A DNA stretch of 64,000 bases from Sequoia sempervirens. Taxonomy: Eukaryota; Streptophyta; Pinopsida; Cupressales; Cupressaceae. Position 1 is the stretch's first letter, and each line of letters starts with the position of its first letter. Where the stretch lies: assembly GCA_007258455.2 (NCBI GenBank), contig VDFB02193867.1, forward strand, positions 526,744,751-526,808,750. Direction: 5' to 3'. Positions 11,181-22,336 of the stretch are shown piece after piece. The notes under the pieces were generated by a model. That model did not search any database, was not told the DNA's origin, and was given only the letters and a program-made list of their open reading frames with translations. The position numbers were made by a program, and so were the translations under genes.

Positions 11181-11508
11181 AAGAATTTGATATTGAAATA
11201 CAAATCACTAAATTGGTGAGAGGATAGGGGTTGACTAAACTCATGGCTAAGTCCAATTTTGAGGCATCTCAGATCTGCACCATAGGGAAAGAAGAGGATA
11301 TGATTGCAAGCATAGAAAACACCTCATGGTACACTGACATAATGTATTACCTACAAAACCAAAAATGTCCTAAAGACTTGAGTGAAAATAAGAAAAGAAC
11401 CTTTAAATTGCATGCCTCAAAATGTCTTTATGGATAGAGACTTATACTAGAAGAATAGAGATGGAGTATTGTTGTTATTCCTAGATGAATCACAAGCAAA
11501 ACATGATG
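11181..11508 (+). pseudogene. Gypsy integrase N-terminal part, cut by the gap
   Basis: EFDIEIQITKLVRG*GLTKLM (11183-11245) is the RNase H to integrase link. It is followed by SWYTDIMYYLQNQKCP (about 11325), KRTFKLHASKC and a frameshifted RLILEE/DGVLL-like piece with DESQAK just before the Ns. This is the start of the integrase region (the SPWY...D...L..G..P motif ahead of the HHCC zinc finger). The zinc finger and the DDE core are not present; they would have been in or beyond the gap. Confidence 0.75.
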
Positions 11509-11608
11509 NNNNNNNNNNNNNNNNNNNNNNNNNNNNNNNNNNNNNNNNNNNNNNNNNNNNNNNNNNNNNNNNNNNNNNNNNNNNNNNNNNNNNNNNNNNN
11601 NNNNNNNN
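11509..11608. other. Assembly gap (100 N)
   Basis: Exactly 100 unknown bases, the usual placeholder for a gap of unknown size. The gypsy integrase stops on its left side, and an unrelated minus-strand coding relic is cut off on its right side, so the two sides need not be neighbours in the genome. Confidence 0.99.
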
Positions 11609-12942
11609 CAGCTAGCCCAGTAGTCCTCCAAATTTACCTTATGGCTATACTCTTTGCTGGCCTTCTTTTGAGCTTCTCTTGTGATATCAAATTTGGATCT
11701 CTTGGAGTGGAAAAATAAGCCAAAAGTACTCATTTCTTTTTCTGAAGACTGGGCAAAACCAATGGAAGGAAAAACTTCTCTAGTTCCAATCCTCAAGGGG
11801 AAATCCCCACCAAATCCAGTCTTATGCTTATCCCTCTTGACGATGGCATCAAAGTCACAAATTTTCCTAGTGACTTCCAACAATATGATGTGGTCAGTGG
11901 GATACCTTGGAAGCCTATATGGGGGTCTTTGGCAGCCATCAATCCAAATGTAGGAGAAGGTTGGGAACTGAATAAACCAAGCTCCATACTTCCTAATGAG
12001 CTCTTTGGCTTGGTCTAAAATTCTAACATGTTCCACCCCTTGAAGCATTCTAGTGACATACATGGTGAATGCTTCATTTGCCCTCCTATAGTCTGAGCTT
12101 CCTAAATAAAACTGAGGGTAAACCTCATAGATAATAGTCTGTCTGAAAATTCCCTTTGTATCTAATCCCTTGAAGGGATGGAACCTAGCAAGTGCATAGA
12201 CCAAATATGAGGTCATTGTGAAGGTCTTTGTCTGCAACACATTGGACAATTGCTTTTGAATTACTTGGCTAATGACCCTTGCCCAATGATAGTCAATTTT
12301 CTCTTGTTCCATCCTTACAATGGCATGGCACATCCAATTCTCAAATGTACCAGAACTCCTCAATCCGACCACCCTAATAAGAAAGGTGATGGCATCATAG
12401 TACTCCTTGAATTTCGCCCTGAATAGCTGCTTAGGAAACTTGGAATAGTGTGACTTAGGCTTCTCTAGCCAGGAATTGATTAGCTGCTGAGTCTTCACAG
12501 GCTATTCATCATAGAACTCCTGAGCTTCCTGAATGGTGAATCCCACCACATGAGATCTGTTTGGCATGTCGAAGGTTTGGGCAATGGAGACTGTGTTGAG
12601 ATTGGCAAAAACTCTCCCTTGAGGACCAATTATCCTCTATGTGTCCTGATCATAGTTCCTTGCACACTCTAGGACAAGCTCATAACATTGCACTATTGAA
12701 GGGAAACCCGCCACATGTGCCAAACCTAACTCTTTCATTCTTCTAGTCACCAAAGGAGGATCCTCAGCCGCCATCCTTGCTTTAAATTCCTCATAGTCCC
12801 AGAGGCAAGCATTCATATCAGTGACTTCTGACCAAACAAAAGTGATCTTACTCTCTGAGACCTTGCTGTTAATGTCTAGCTTGATCCTCTTTGCATCAGA
12901 CAATGAGGAACTAGCTACCACTTTGCCCAATTCAGCCTGCAT
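11609..12942 (-). pseudogene. Large unrecognised protein relic, N-terminal part
   Basis: From ATG at 12942 (MQAELGKVVASSS) the frame runs leftwards for about 444 codons into the gap with only two stops, T*RII near 12640 and E*PVK near 12500; both are TAG where CAG (Gln) would fit. The protein is mixed alpha-type with many Trp, Tyr and Arg. Notable words are FENWMCHAIVRMEQEKI, MTSYLVYALARFHPF, YRRANEAFTMYVTRMLQG, AKELIRKYGAWFIQF and YRLPRYPTDHIILLEVTRK. There are no gag, RT or integrase motifs and no zinc knuckle. I do not recognise the family. The same style (Gln-to-stop, minus strand, cut by gap) is seen at 30592-39783, which may be the C-terminal part of the same kind of protein. Confidence 0.6.
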
Positions 12943-13439
12943 TCAACATGAAAAAATAGTAAAAACCAGGAAAGAGCCATGAAAATTCATCGAAACACCA
13001 TTAGAATGCATCTCATATAGTCAAAGTATTATTAAAATTCACATAAAATGACCACAACAAATTTTGGGTTTCAAGACCATCCGGGGAATCTAAGCTAGAG
13101 AGGAATTTTAGGAAATTCCAGAGCTATCATATTCCAACCAAAAACCAAGAAAAACCTAGTTAACCATCAAACTTGATCATTTTCCATCAATAAATCACAT
13201 GAGAGATCCAAATATGACATGAAATAATCATCAAATGCATCACAAATTATAAACGAATCCAATTATTTCATGCTGCTTTATATTTCACCAAATTTTGAGG
13301 AAATCTGTGAGGGACGGATTTTCACAAAGAACGGGCCAACGAGGATTTTAAGGAAATATGGGAGATGGCAGATTTTGGAGAAATCCAGACCTGATGGAAA
13401 TCCACAATTAAGTAAAATTTTTGAACCAATGGGCATTCC
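12943..13439. other. No gene seen
   Basis: This is the region upstream of the minus-strand relic that starts at 12942. It has no coding features, no tRNA-like fold that I could see, and no clear repeat. It may be the 5' leader of that gene or element. Confidence 0.4.
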
Positions 13440-14110
13440 CAGAGCGAAGGTTTCGGCAAGAGTTGGGATCTCGCAGAGAAGTCTTGGCGAAGCCACAAAG
13501 TCACACCGAAAGATGCTATCAGAAAAGGTGTTACCAAGACATGGTGGTTTCGGTGTAATGTCTAGGTGAATGACGATATAGAAAACAATATCGATATGAT
13601 CAAAGGATAGTTGGGGTAAGGTCTTGATGAATGTTTCATGTCTCACCGACTGATGGGTCCAAGCAAACACTTCGGCCAGACTCAAGTTTTTGATAGGAGG
13701 TCCCAACGAAGTTGCAATGTATCCCTGACATCGAAGAGCACTCGATAAGAGCAGGATACATTCGGTGAAACGTCTTGCCGATGGTAAAGGTATTAGTGAC
13801 AAGATGGAAAATCGGCAAGACAAAAGGAGCCCATTATGAGCTCTCGGTGACGGGGTTTGTCTTGTTGAAAGCGAGTATGAACAAGCATGTAGATGAGACA
13901 TCTCCTCATGGGGTGAGGTCTTGACGAAAGAAAAGGTCTTGCCGACTGATATGCATACAAGATTTCATTGGTGTAAAAATGATAGTGTCATGGTGATCAA
14001 CCATGAACCTAGGAAGACCACTTCGGTGAACCTCAAGGTGGTCGATATGATATCTCAGTGATCTCGAATTGTCACAGTGAAAGGAATCTGGAAGGGGTGG
14101 AGAGTCTCGA
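13440..14110. repeat. Stretch with GTCTTGCCGAC-type motifs, like copia LTR
   Basis: Words such as GTCTTGCCGATGG, GGTCTTGCCGACTGATA, TCTCACCGACTGATGG, GGTCTTGACGAAAG and AATCGGCAAGAC recur, in both orientations. The same vocabulary (AAGTCTTGCCGACTCGG, GTCTTGGCGAAAGAC) fills the copia LTRs at 18640-19060 and 58910-59290. No continuous alignment was found by eye, so this may be a diverged LTR piece of a related family. The 207-codon minus-strand frame across it is not supported as a gene. Confidence 0.4.
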
Positions 14111-15761
14111 TTTCATCCAGACACTAAACAAACTATGGATTTTGAAAAGTTTAACTTTGGGCATGTTGGGGATGGGCCTTTCATGAATTTATTTGCATTC
14201 TAGGTCAATCTTAAGATGAAATCACTTGATATGGCACTGCCCTAGATCCAAACCCTATTCATCCACCATTAGCACATAGGAAAGCTTAGAATTTAGTTGT
14301 TTACACTATTGAGTCATCACTAGGGTTTACTAATTACTCTTAGGCAAGATTCATTAAAATGTAGATGGACACAAGAACTCAAAACTTTCCTGGGGGATGA
14401 CAAAGGATGCAATACTGAACAACCCTAGCATGAAATAAACAAATACACAAGAATTCAAATCCCACAGGCCCTCACAATACCAACGTGCCATTCATAATTT
14501 AATTCAAAGTAGAGCAATCAAACACATACCATTATAAATCGGGAATTGATCTCAAAAGCAACAAACGTGAAGCTTAATGGGGTCTACAACGAATAGACGT
14601 AGGGAAGCACAAGAAACTGTCACAGTTTTCCCGAATAGCCCAAAGCAAAGCCAATAGTTCAAAGAAAAAAATCTAAGGACATAGCTTTCAACTCAGTCAA
14701 TGGAAAATAGTGAATATAATGGCACAAAAGATCTCAGAAATCAAGTAAAAACCAGCCTTCAAAGCGCGTACGAAGCCATTAATACAATAGACAAGACAAC
14801 CAGAGAAGGGATTTAGGAATTTGACAACAGGGTGGAATCTGGGAAAATCTGTTTCATGCAGAAATCCACGAAATTCCAAAATTCCTGAATCACAGCACAA
14901 CACCGGAGCTAAGCGGGATCCAGGAAAGTCTGACCAAGGCAGAAAATCCTAAATCAAGGTAAAAGCCTGAAATTCATCCATAACTTAAAATTTTCAATGG
15001 ATAACCTAGGGAAACACTTAGGCAATACAAATAAACATTTAAGCACCTGCCTAAAGTAAGATGAAACCTCAAAAGAAAAGGCCAAAACACCAAAACTGAA
15101 GAGAAAGAGGGTCCCTGCTTCTAGTGGGGCGTGTGTACGAAAAATAGCATAATAGTTATCTTGAGTTATTCGAATCTATATGATTTTTCTTGACACATTT
15201 GCTATAATTGTGTGTTTTCCTTGATTGGTTTTTGGTGAAAGAGAATTAAAAATCCTTTCAGATAATTCATTTTGATTGATTCCCTTAGGGATTAAAATCC
15301 TTTTAAGATAGATAGTATGATTGGTTTCCCTTAAGCTCATAATTAAATTTCCTTTCATAACATCACAATAATTTAAGGGAATAACATTGGGATCTTTAAC
15401 AAATAGTACTGTAACAAACAAACCTACACGTTTGCAAAAGGTGTAAACATTCAAAAGTGTCCAAAAATTAGAGCTAAGCTAAATAATAGGTTTACCTATC
15501 ATACAAGTCTATCTCCATAGTCATCATCCATCCATCAACTCCATTCACCAAATAGATTAGGCACTAATCAACTTTAGAACACTTCTGAACAAATTCTCTT
15601 ATTCAAACACTTTCAGTACAAGTTATAAAGCCTCGCATCTACTTCACCCCTATATGCCATTATGCATATATTTCCTAAGTTAAAGATCATTTTCACACAT
15701 TCAAATCTGCCTCATCACTCAAGTGGACCCGCCTAGGTTTAGAAGAGCCTAAAGAGGAGGA
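14111..15761. other. No gene seen; unassigned repeat-like DNA
   Basis: AT-rich non-coding sequence. I saw no LTR ends, inverted repeats or protein similarity. Part of it may be leader or LTR of the element that holds the relic at 11609-12942, since that relic reads away from here. Short open frames (14697-14903, 15176-15454) carry no family features. Confidence 0.35.
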
Positions 15762-16434
15762 GGTGAGCAATCATAGCTACCTCAAGTTCATTGGCCAAAA
15801 ATGTATTAAGATATTGGCACCCTCTTATGGTCTAAAAGCCTACATTTTTGAGACCTATTAGAGCCAAGAGAGTTGCAAAGGGCGTTGTGAGAGCTTGAGA
15901 GTTTGAGGCAACTGTAACAACTGAGAGATGTGCAAGCAAGATCAAGATAGGAAAATTTCCAAGATAGAATCCAAGAAGGAGAAGAAGCTAGAGAGAAGTT
16001 AGAAGCATAAATGAATTGAAATGACAACATTTAAAGGAAGAATAGGAGAAAAAAGAAGCTTCCCAAGTGGTTACAAGGCATCCCAGGCTGTTACCACCAA
16101 AAAAAGTATAAGACAAGTGGCAAACATGCTCAGAAATGATCATTTGAACGTTGAAACATTGTAGGACGCTAGCACACCACATGGAGGTCATTGTGTTGTG
16201 CTAGTGTCTAGACACATCACACTACAAAATGACATGAATGGGACTAAGCATGAGATTTGATCCAAAGCTAATGCACAAAGGTAGCTACTAAAAAGGGGTG
16301 CTGATTATCCTAAGGGACAAAAAATGGTGATGCATGGCCTAAAATGAGCCTACACAAGTTCTAAGGGAGTGGAAACTAAAGCAGATGCAAGAATGTATGT
16401 GAAATTGCAAGGGGAACAATTTTACAACATTACA
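15762..16434 (-). mobile_element. 3' LTR (partial) of a Tat-like element, minus strand
   Basis: About 650 bp match 6781-7447, the right part of the split LTR, in the same orientation (shared words: GTTGTGAGAGCTT, GTGGTTACAAGGCAT, AAAATGAGCCTA, CTAAGGGAGTGGA). It ends ATTACA at 16434 and is followed by a pyrimidine run, so on the minus strand a polypurine tract leads into TGTAATGTTG, the LTR start. It is thus a 3' LTR whose element extends to the right, unlike the copy at 4895-7447. The left end was not found. Confidence 0.6.
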
Positions 16435-16450
16435 TTTTCCCCCTACTTTA
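16435..16450 (-). other. Polypurine tract of the LTR at 15762-16434
   Basis: The minus strand reads TAAAGTAGGGGGAAAA directly before the LTR start TGTAATG. This is the plus-strand priming site of reverse transcription and has the same layout as the tract at 24393-24406. Confidence 0.6.
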
Positions 16451-16700
16451 TCGGCCATATGAATCTACACTAATATGAATGCTAAAGGAAATCTACTAAA
16501 CATAAAGAACATTATGATGCCAAAAGGATAATGTGATAACATTTTCAAAGATATTCAAAACATGTCTAACACTATAGGATGAAGTGTTGGTTATATGACT
16601 CCATAGCCCTCTCCTTGGCACTGGTCAATCTTCATGCATATGTTGTTTTGAGTTTGGTCCCAAATTACTAAATCAAAAACCATTTAAATTTGGTATTATG

Positions 16701-16971
16701 AGTTATGTGTATAGCCAATGTTGAATGATATCTTATGTTTCTTAGCAGAATTTGGTGAGAGAATCATCTGTTAAACAATACCTTGTTAATTGTGTGTCTA
16801 AATATTTAGGTGTTGCTAAAGGGTCACCCCCTAGGTCTTACAAAGCTTGAAGTGCAATGGAAATGTGTTCCAATTCCATTTCCTATCAGTTGGCCAAATC
16901 CATCTTTAAGTCTGAGCATAAGAAATTGGTTGTCTTTAGGATTCATTTGATCTGTTGATTTGGAACACCAA
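16701..16971 (+). mobile_element. 3' part of the 5' LTR of element W
   Basis: Matches the last 230 bp of the LTR at 31591-34365, with blocks such as 'aaagtgcag/gaagtgcaatgg' and 'tcagttgg' in the same order, and ends near ACACCAA about 6 bp before a primer site. The start of the LTR was not found; 16456-16700 may belong either to it or to the interior of the Tat-like element whose 3' LTR ends at 16434. The 3' LTR of W begins near 62700, and its end lies outside the window, so the two cannot be aligned here. Confidence 0.5.
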
Positions 16972-16976
16972 TAGAA

Positions 16977-16994
16977 TGGTGAATCTGCTAGGGA
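16977..16994 (+). other. Degenerate primer binding site of element W
   Basis: TGGTGAATCTGCTAGGGA aligns with TGGCGACTCCACTGGGGA at 34369-34386, the well-known tRNA-Arg-type primer site of plant gypsy elements, with several C-to-T or G-to-A changes. The following bases (GAATTCTAAATCTCC against ATTACTCAGAAATCC) also align. Confidence 0.6.
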
Positions 16995-17584
16995 GAATTC
17001 TAAATCTCCAGTTACAAACTGATAATTCATCGTCATATTATTTTTTCTATTTTGAATTTGTCTCAAATATTGAAGGAATTCAAACCTGGAGAAAGATATT
17101 GTTGTAGTGAACCTAAAAATTTCATGAATTGTGGTGCTCTACTGGTGAAAGGAACTCAGAAGGAGATTTATCTTTGAAAGAACTTCATGTTGTTTGAAGT
17201 TTAGTCCTCTATGAAGATAGGTGGAGACTCTATCAAAAGAACCTGATGAAGAAATGAAGAAAAGTTCCATATCTACAATATTTCCAATCAAGAAAAAAAT
17301 TTGCAGTAGTTGCAATATTTCCAGGTATTCCTCACATTTGGGTTTCAAGAAAATTGTATGTGAAAACAATGTTTGAACATCTTAGGATAAAACTTTGGTT
17401 CCCTATTGAGTGAATTAACACTAAGAAAGGGAAAGGATAGTAAAATTTAGTTTGCATACTTTTCAATTGTAATTTGTAGCCTATGTATTATGTTGGAGAA
17501 GTACGCTAGTTTTTAAATTTTCCCACTAAATAGATCCTAGGCTTAGATGCATTTGAATCATGCATTGTGATATTCTAAGGTCAT
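16995..17584 (+). mobile_element. Leader of element W
   Basis: Non-coding leader before gag. About 250 bp (17060-17340) match 34450-34690 in the shorter related element: 'gttgtagtgaacctaaaa' against 'gttgcagtgaacctgaaa', 'tggtgctct', 'ggtggagactctatcaa' against 'ggtggtgactctgtcaa', 'ccaggtattc'. This shows that W and the 31591-38660 element are the same kind of element. Confidence 0.55.
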
Positions 17585-18392
17585 GATTATAGCTAGAGAT
17601 AGGGAAATGAATGATCAAGTATGGAGTTGATATTTGAAATTTGAAAGAAACATGTCAAAATGCTTCAATATATGCATCCTAGTGGTTCCTAGTGCAACCT
17701 TGGTTTGTGATCAGTCCCAAATAGATTGTCAAAGAAATTTTAGTAGTGAGAGGTACAGAGCCATCAATTTCAATGGGATCGATGGTTACCCAAATTTCAT
17801 TCTAGACAGCTAAAGTCAAAAATAAATTACCAAAATTCATTGGTGATAAGTCTGAATCAACAAATAAACATCTACAAGAGTTCAATAATGTGATGGATGA
17901 CTATGAGGTAGATCACGAAGATGTGATCATGAGACTATTTGTTCAATCCCTAAGACGAGATGCAAGGGATTGGTTCTCTTATTTACCAACATCTTCTATA
18001 TATTCCTGGGAGGAGTTCAAAGTGGTGGTCATGGAGAAGTTTGGTGAAAGGATTGATCTAGTCTTAATAAGAGGAAAGTTTATGAACATGGAAAAAGGAA
18101 AAGATGAGTTAGTCCCATCTTTTAATCTCATATTTTCAAAGATCATAAGAGAGATCCCTGCAAGCATAAGACCAAATTATGATGAGTTTTTGGTCATGTA
18201 CTTAGGAGCATTTGACAAAAAGATGAGTTATCTATTGAGGGATAAAGAACTTACAAAATTACACCAAGCATATCAAATTTCTATAGATATTGAGAAAAAT
18301 TTGAGATATTCAATGATGAAAGGACATAAGGTTGTGAGCATTGGTCATCCTAACACACCTCATGCAAATAGAACTCATGGATCAGATAATAG
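17585..18392 (+). pseudogene. Element W gag, N-terminal part, split by copia
   Basis: A retrotransposon gag (capsid) domain, the structural protein of the particle. The words INFNGIDGYP (17768), KLPKFIGDKSESTNKHLQEF (17830), DVIMRLFVQSLRRDARDWF (about 17920), WEEFKVVVMEKF and IRGKFMNMEKGKDELVPSF follow the usual order of the plant gypsy gag (W..F...L..F). One stop lies before KNKLPKF. The frame is open from 17890 to the copia insertion at 18393 and continues after it at 60156: the sense of the reading is kept when the copia and one AATAG are left out. Confidence 0.8.
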
Positions 18393-19887
18393 TGTTGGAA
18401 TATGTGCCTCAATCCTTATTGACATGGAAATCCTAAAGGGAAAATTTGCTATGATATTGTTCATGTCTGGCCAACTAACTGTTGTAAATCTACTTGATAA
18501 GTTCATGTTTCCAAGATAGATTAGATGTCTTGCTGAAAATGTCTATTACTATGACTTTTATGGGTTTGGCGTGACCTTTTGGTGAATGGAGATCTTTGGG
18601 TGACAGTTTGATCTTATCGGGCTAACTCATGGGTGTCGGGGAGAAGTCCCAGTGAACGGTGTAAGTCTCGCTGATGTCGGGCTAACACAAGGTTCATCGG
18701 GGAGAGGTCTCATTGAAGAAAGTAAGTCACGCTGATAGTCTTTGGGATATCTTTGGGCTCTCAAAAAAACATCTTGGCAAAGACAATTTCTTGCTGACTC
18801 GGTATGTGGTCTCAACGAAAGACATAAGTCTTGTCAACTGGTGATTAGGGATTTGTGTGACTTAGGACTTTGGTATGAAGTCCTAGCAAAGGCGATAAGT
18901 CTCACTGACTCCTGGGCATTTCGGTATGACAACTTTGGCTGGTGTAAGGTCTTAGCAAAAGACTTAAGTCTTGCTGACTCGGTAAGACTTGGATGAGCTC
19001 GGTATAGAGACTTGGAAAAAGATGAATGTCTTGCCGACTATCAGGTGTTTCGGTGAAGCTTAAGGAGACTCGATGAGAACTCTTGGTGAATGGGATGTCT
19101 TGCCAATGACAAAGTCAAAATCAATAAGACTTGTGAACATCGGTAAAACATCTTGCCGATGGAGGAATCCTTTGCCGATAGAAACATATTGGATGTCGAT
19201 GGACTCGGTATGACTCATGGTGTTCGTAGAAACATCTTGCCAACTGTTGGAAACTTAAGCCAATATTGAAGTGATTACTTTGTGGCATCGGGGAGACACT
19301 ATTATTGTCTCACCAATATGCCAACAAAGTTGAACGCCCTTGACTAGATTGACCATCCTATGTGGCATCCTGCTAAACCAATTAGAGCAAGCGGATTTCA
19401 AACAGATGACAGTTGGTTTTTTGCATCAGTTGTAGCACTGGAGAAAAAACTACATGCAAGGAAAAATCTAAAAAGGCATGGAAACTTTCTTCAATGGGGC
19501 ATTGGTAGATAGGGATCAACAAGAGGATAAAATCATAATTTGATAAGAATTCTAAAATGATTCTTTCGAGTTGTTGAGAGCATTTCCTGTGAAAGAGGTT
19601 GAACGGTGAAGCTACTATGACTAACACTAGAAAGTTGTCTTTCTGATTGTATGTAATTTTTGTTACTATAATACAAAAATATTCAGCTTGGTGTACTAGG
19701 TTTTTTTCCAATAGGTTTTTCCCACGTAAATTTGGTGTTCAATTTGTCTGTGTATTTTTTCTATTTCTGAAAATCTTTCATGTGTGTCTTAATTGGTGTG
19801 TAATTTGAAAATTAAAAGTCCTGCATTGCATTCTTCCCTGAGGATTTGATGTTAGGAAAGTGTTGTCGCACCTCTGCTTTCCTTACA
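18393..19887 (+). mobile_element. Copia 5' LTR
   Basis: 1,495 bp, TGTTGG ... CTTACA. It matches the 3' LTR (56193-60155 without the insertion, about 1,515 bp) along its whole length with many C/T and G/A differences, so the element is old. The primer site begins two bases after its end. A conserved tail 'tcattcttccctgaggatttga' lies near 19830 and 60095. Confidence 0.9.
18640..19060 (+). repeat. Degenerate 30-70 bp subrepeats in the copia LTR
   Basis: Units of the type GTCTTGGCRAAAGAC...AAGTCTTGCCGACTCGG are repeated at about 18770, 18810, 18880, 18945 and 19000. The same array is in the 3' LTR at about 59020-59300. The halves AAGTCTTGCC and GGYAAGACTT are partly complementary, so each unit could form a short hairpin. 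Function unknown; position in U3 suggests an enhancer-like role, which is inference. Confidence 0.55.
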
Positions 19888-19889
19888 AG

Positions 19890-19907
19890 TGGTATCAAAG
19901 CCTAGCC
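19890..19907 (+). other. Copia primer binding site (tRNA-Met type)
   Basis: TGGTATCAAAGCCTAGCC lies directly after the LTR. It corresponds to the usual TGGTATCAGAGC site for initiator tRNA-Met with one G-to-A change. Confidence 0.85.
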
Positions 19908-20002
19908 AGTTGTGTTGTCCTTGGGAGTGGGTTGGGTTTTTTGTGTTAAATCTTTTTCAGTGGGAGTCTGGTAGAGGTCTGATAATTTAATTACATATTA
20001 AG

Positions 20003-20800
20003 ATGGCAAGCACATCCAAAAAGATGGATATAGAGAAATTCAATGGTAGTAATTTTGAGTTGCGAAAACTCAAGATGGAAGATCTGTTAGTGGAACAAGA
20101 TCTTTGGACTGCTGTGTCTAAAACAAAACCTCAGGCCATGAAGCAAGAAGATTGGGACCTGGTAGATAGAAAAACAAAAGGGTTGATAAGGCTTTGTCTA
20201 GCTGACTCTGTTCTTTTGAACGTGCATGAAGAAAAGACTGCAACCTCTTTGTGGACAAGACTAGGTTCTATTTATCAGGGCAAGTCCTTAGTGAACAATT
20301 TGTTCTTGAGGAAGAAGTTGTACAACTTGAAGATGTAGGATGGAGTTGGTGTTGTTGATCACTCGAATGCTTTCAACATGGTGATTGCTTAGTTAGCATC
20401 TATTGGTGTGAAGATAGAAGAAGAAGATCATTGCATGTTGTTGTTATGTTCTTTGTCTAATTCACGGGATCATCTAGTGATGGCTATTGGGAGTACAACA
20501 TCCTCATTCAAGATGCAAGATGTTGTTCCTTCTTTGTTATTAGAAGAAATGAGAAGAAAATCTTCTAAGATGGCAAAGGAGGCTCTGGCTGTCAAAGGTA
20601 GATCAAAGGAGAAAGAAAAGAAGAAGGACAAGAAGCCCAGATCAAAATCAGAAGGGAGATCAAAGTCTCCTGGAAAGAAGTCCAAGGTGAAATGTTGGAA
20701 TTGTGGGTAACCTGGTCATGTCCAAAAGGATTGCAAGGAGAAAAAGAAGAAGAAGAAGAACTCTTCTAGAAATGATTCTTCTCAGAGTGATGCAGATGCC
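20003..20800 (+). pseudogene. Copia gag with zinc knuckle
   Basis: Starts MASTSKKMDIEKFNGSNFEL at 20003. The capsid part has W..WK..ME.LL-like spacing (here LRKLKMEDLLVEQDLW), LADSVL and LWTRLGSIYQGKS. A basic stretch of Lys, Ser and Arg (20570-20690) precedes the zinc knuckle CWNCG*PGHVQKDC at about 20693-20730, a CCHC motif in which the Gln codon after CWNCG has become TAA. Other stops at KM*DGV (20338) and VIA*LAS also fit CAG-to-TAG. Gag packages the element RNA; the copy is inactive. Confidence 0.85.
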
Positions 20801-22336
20801 TTCATTGCAGATTTGGCTACATGGGCATCAGATTATGTTTGGCTAATTGATTATGGAGCATCTTTCCACATGACATCTCATAGAGACTGGTTCACAAAGT
20901 ATGAAGAATACAATGGTGGAAAGGTGTACTTGGCAAGTGATTAATCTTTGGAAATTGTTGGTTGTGGTAGAGTCAGAATTAAATTCCCTGATGGAAGAGT
21001 AAAGGGAATCAATGATGTAATGCACATACCAAGTCTGGCTCGTAATTTACTTTTTGTAAGTAAGCTGAATGATATTGGAGTACAGGTCACATTCTCTGGA
21101 AATGGCTGCAAGATGACTAGAGGCTCTATAGTACTGGCTAGGGGTGCTCGAATTGGTACTCTATACAAGTTGGATGCATTGGTTGTCCAATGCAACAGTG
21201 TCTCTAAAAAGTCACTTAAGGCTACTCATGAAGAAAAGAAGGAAAACATTCTTGATGGTGTAAATTCAATGGAGGTTAAACTTCCAACAAAGAAGACCAT
21301 GCTCTGGCATCATAGGCTAGGCCACATTGGTGAGAAAGGTTTAAAAACCTTGAAAAATAAAAGCCTGGTAGAAGGGCTTGAAGATTGTAACCTTGAGTTC
21401 GATTTTTGTGAACATTGCATATATGGAAAGCAACACCGTGTTTCATTTTATTCCAATCCTCACAAATCCTCTAGTTTGCTTGATTATATTCATTCTGATG
21501 GCTTTAGTCCAGTAAATGTTCCTTCTTTGTCTAAATCAAGATACTATGTGTCATTTATTGATGACTATTCAAGAAAAAGATTTGTATATTTTCTGAAAAG
21601 AAAATCAGAAGTGTTCAGTCGGTTTAAGGAATTTAAAACCTTGTAGAAAATCAGACTGGTAGAAAAATAAAATGTTTAAGGACTGACAATGGTGGTGAGT
21701 TTTGTTCAGATGAATTTGAAAGGTACTGTAAGGATCATGGGATCAAAAGACATAAGACTACACCTTACACTCCACAGCAAAATGGAGTTGCTGAAAGGTT
21801 CAACATGACAGTAATGGAAAGAGCATGAAGTATGCTGAGCAGTGCCGGCTTGGAGGAGAAGTTCTGGGCTGAAGCAGTCTCTACAACATGTTACTTGGTA
21901 AATCACTCTCCTAACTTTGCTCTTGTTGAGAAGACACCCTTGGAAGCATGGTCTGGGAAGAAACCCTTTCTAAGACATATTTGTGTCTTTGGTTGTGAGG
22001 CATATGCATATGTGCCATTTGAAAAAAAAATCTAAGCTGGAAAACAAAGTTGTAAAGTGTATTTTTATTGGCTATAGTGCTAGCATAAAAGGATACAAGC
22101 TTTGGAACCCTGAGACTAAGAAGGTTTTGTACAGCAAAAGTGTAATCTTTCATGAGTTGAAGCCTTCAACATTGGATCTGCAGTCAGAGAAGAAATTAGA
22201 AAATGAAAAGGATGTAGCAGCGATTCCTCTGACACCAGATAAAGAGGAATTGAAAATTAAAATGTACCTAATACTGAGGAGAGCTCAAGTAGTTTTGAAA
22301 GTTCTGATGAAGATGAAGAACCACCTCAACCTCAGC
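20801..22336 (+). pseudogene. Copia protease and integrase
   Basis: Protease: WLIDYGASFHMTSH at about 20840; the usual D-S-G active site reads D-Y-G. Integrase zinc finger: WHHRLGHIGEKG (21305) with CEHCIYGK (21408) forms HHCC. Core: IHSDGF (21490), LRTDNGGEF (21675) and NGVAERFN (21782) give the D, D, E triad with the usual 35-residue type spacing between the last two. Then AEAVSTTCYLVN, VFGCEAYAYVP and KCIFIGY follow. Frameshifts lie in a nine-A run at 22022 and near 22258; stops at ASD*S, L*ENQTG and ERA*SM. Protease before integrase before RT is the copia order. Confidence 0.9.

Noticed and set aside
13278..13901. 207-codon minus-strand open frame
   Set aside because: It crosses a stretch of repeated GTCTTGCCGAC-type words, has no recognisable domain, and overlaps another frame equally open; likely chance.
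14111..15761. Possible host gene upstream of the relic at 12942
   Set aside because: No splice-bounded coding pattern, no domain, and high AT; nothing to support it.
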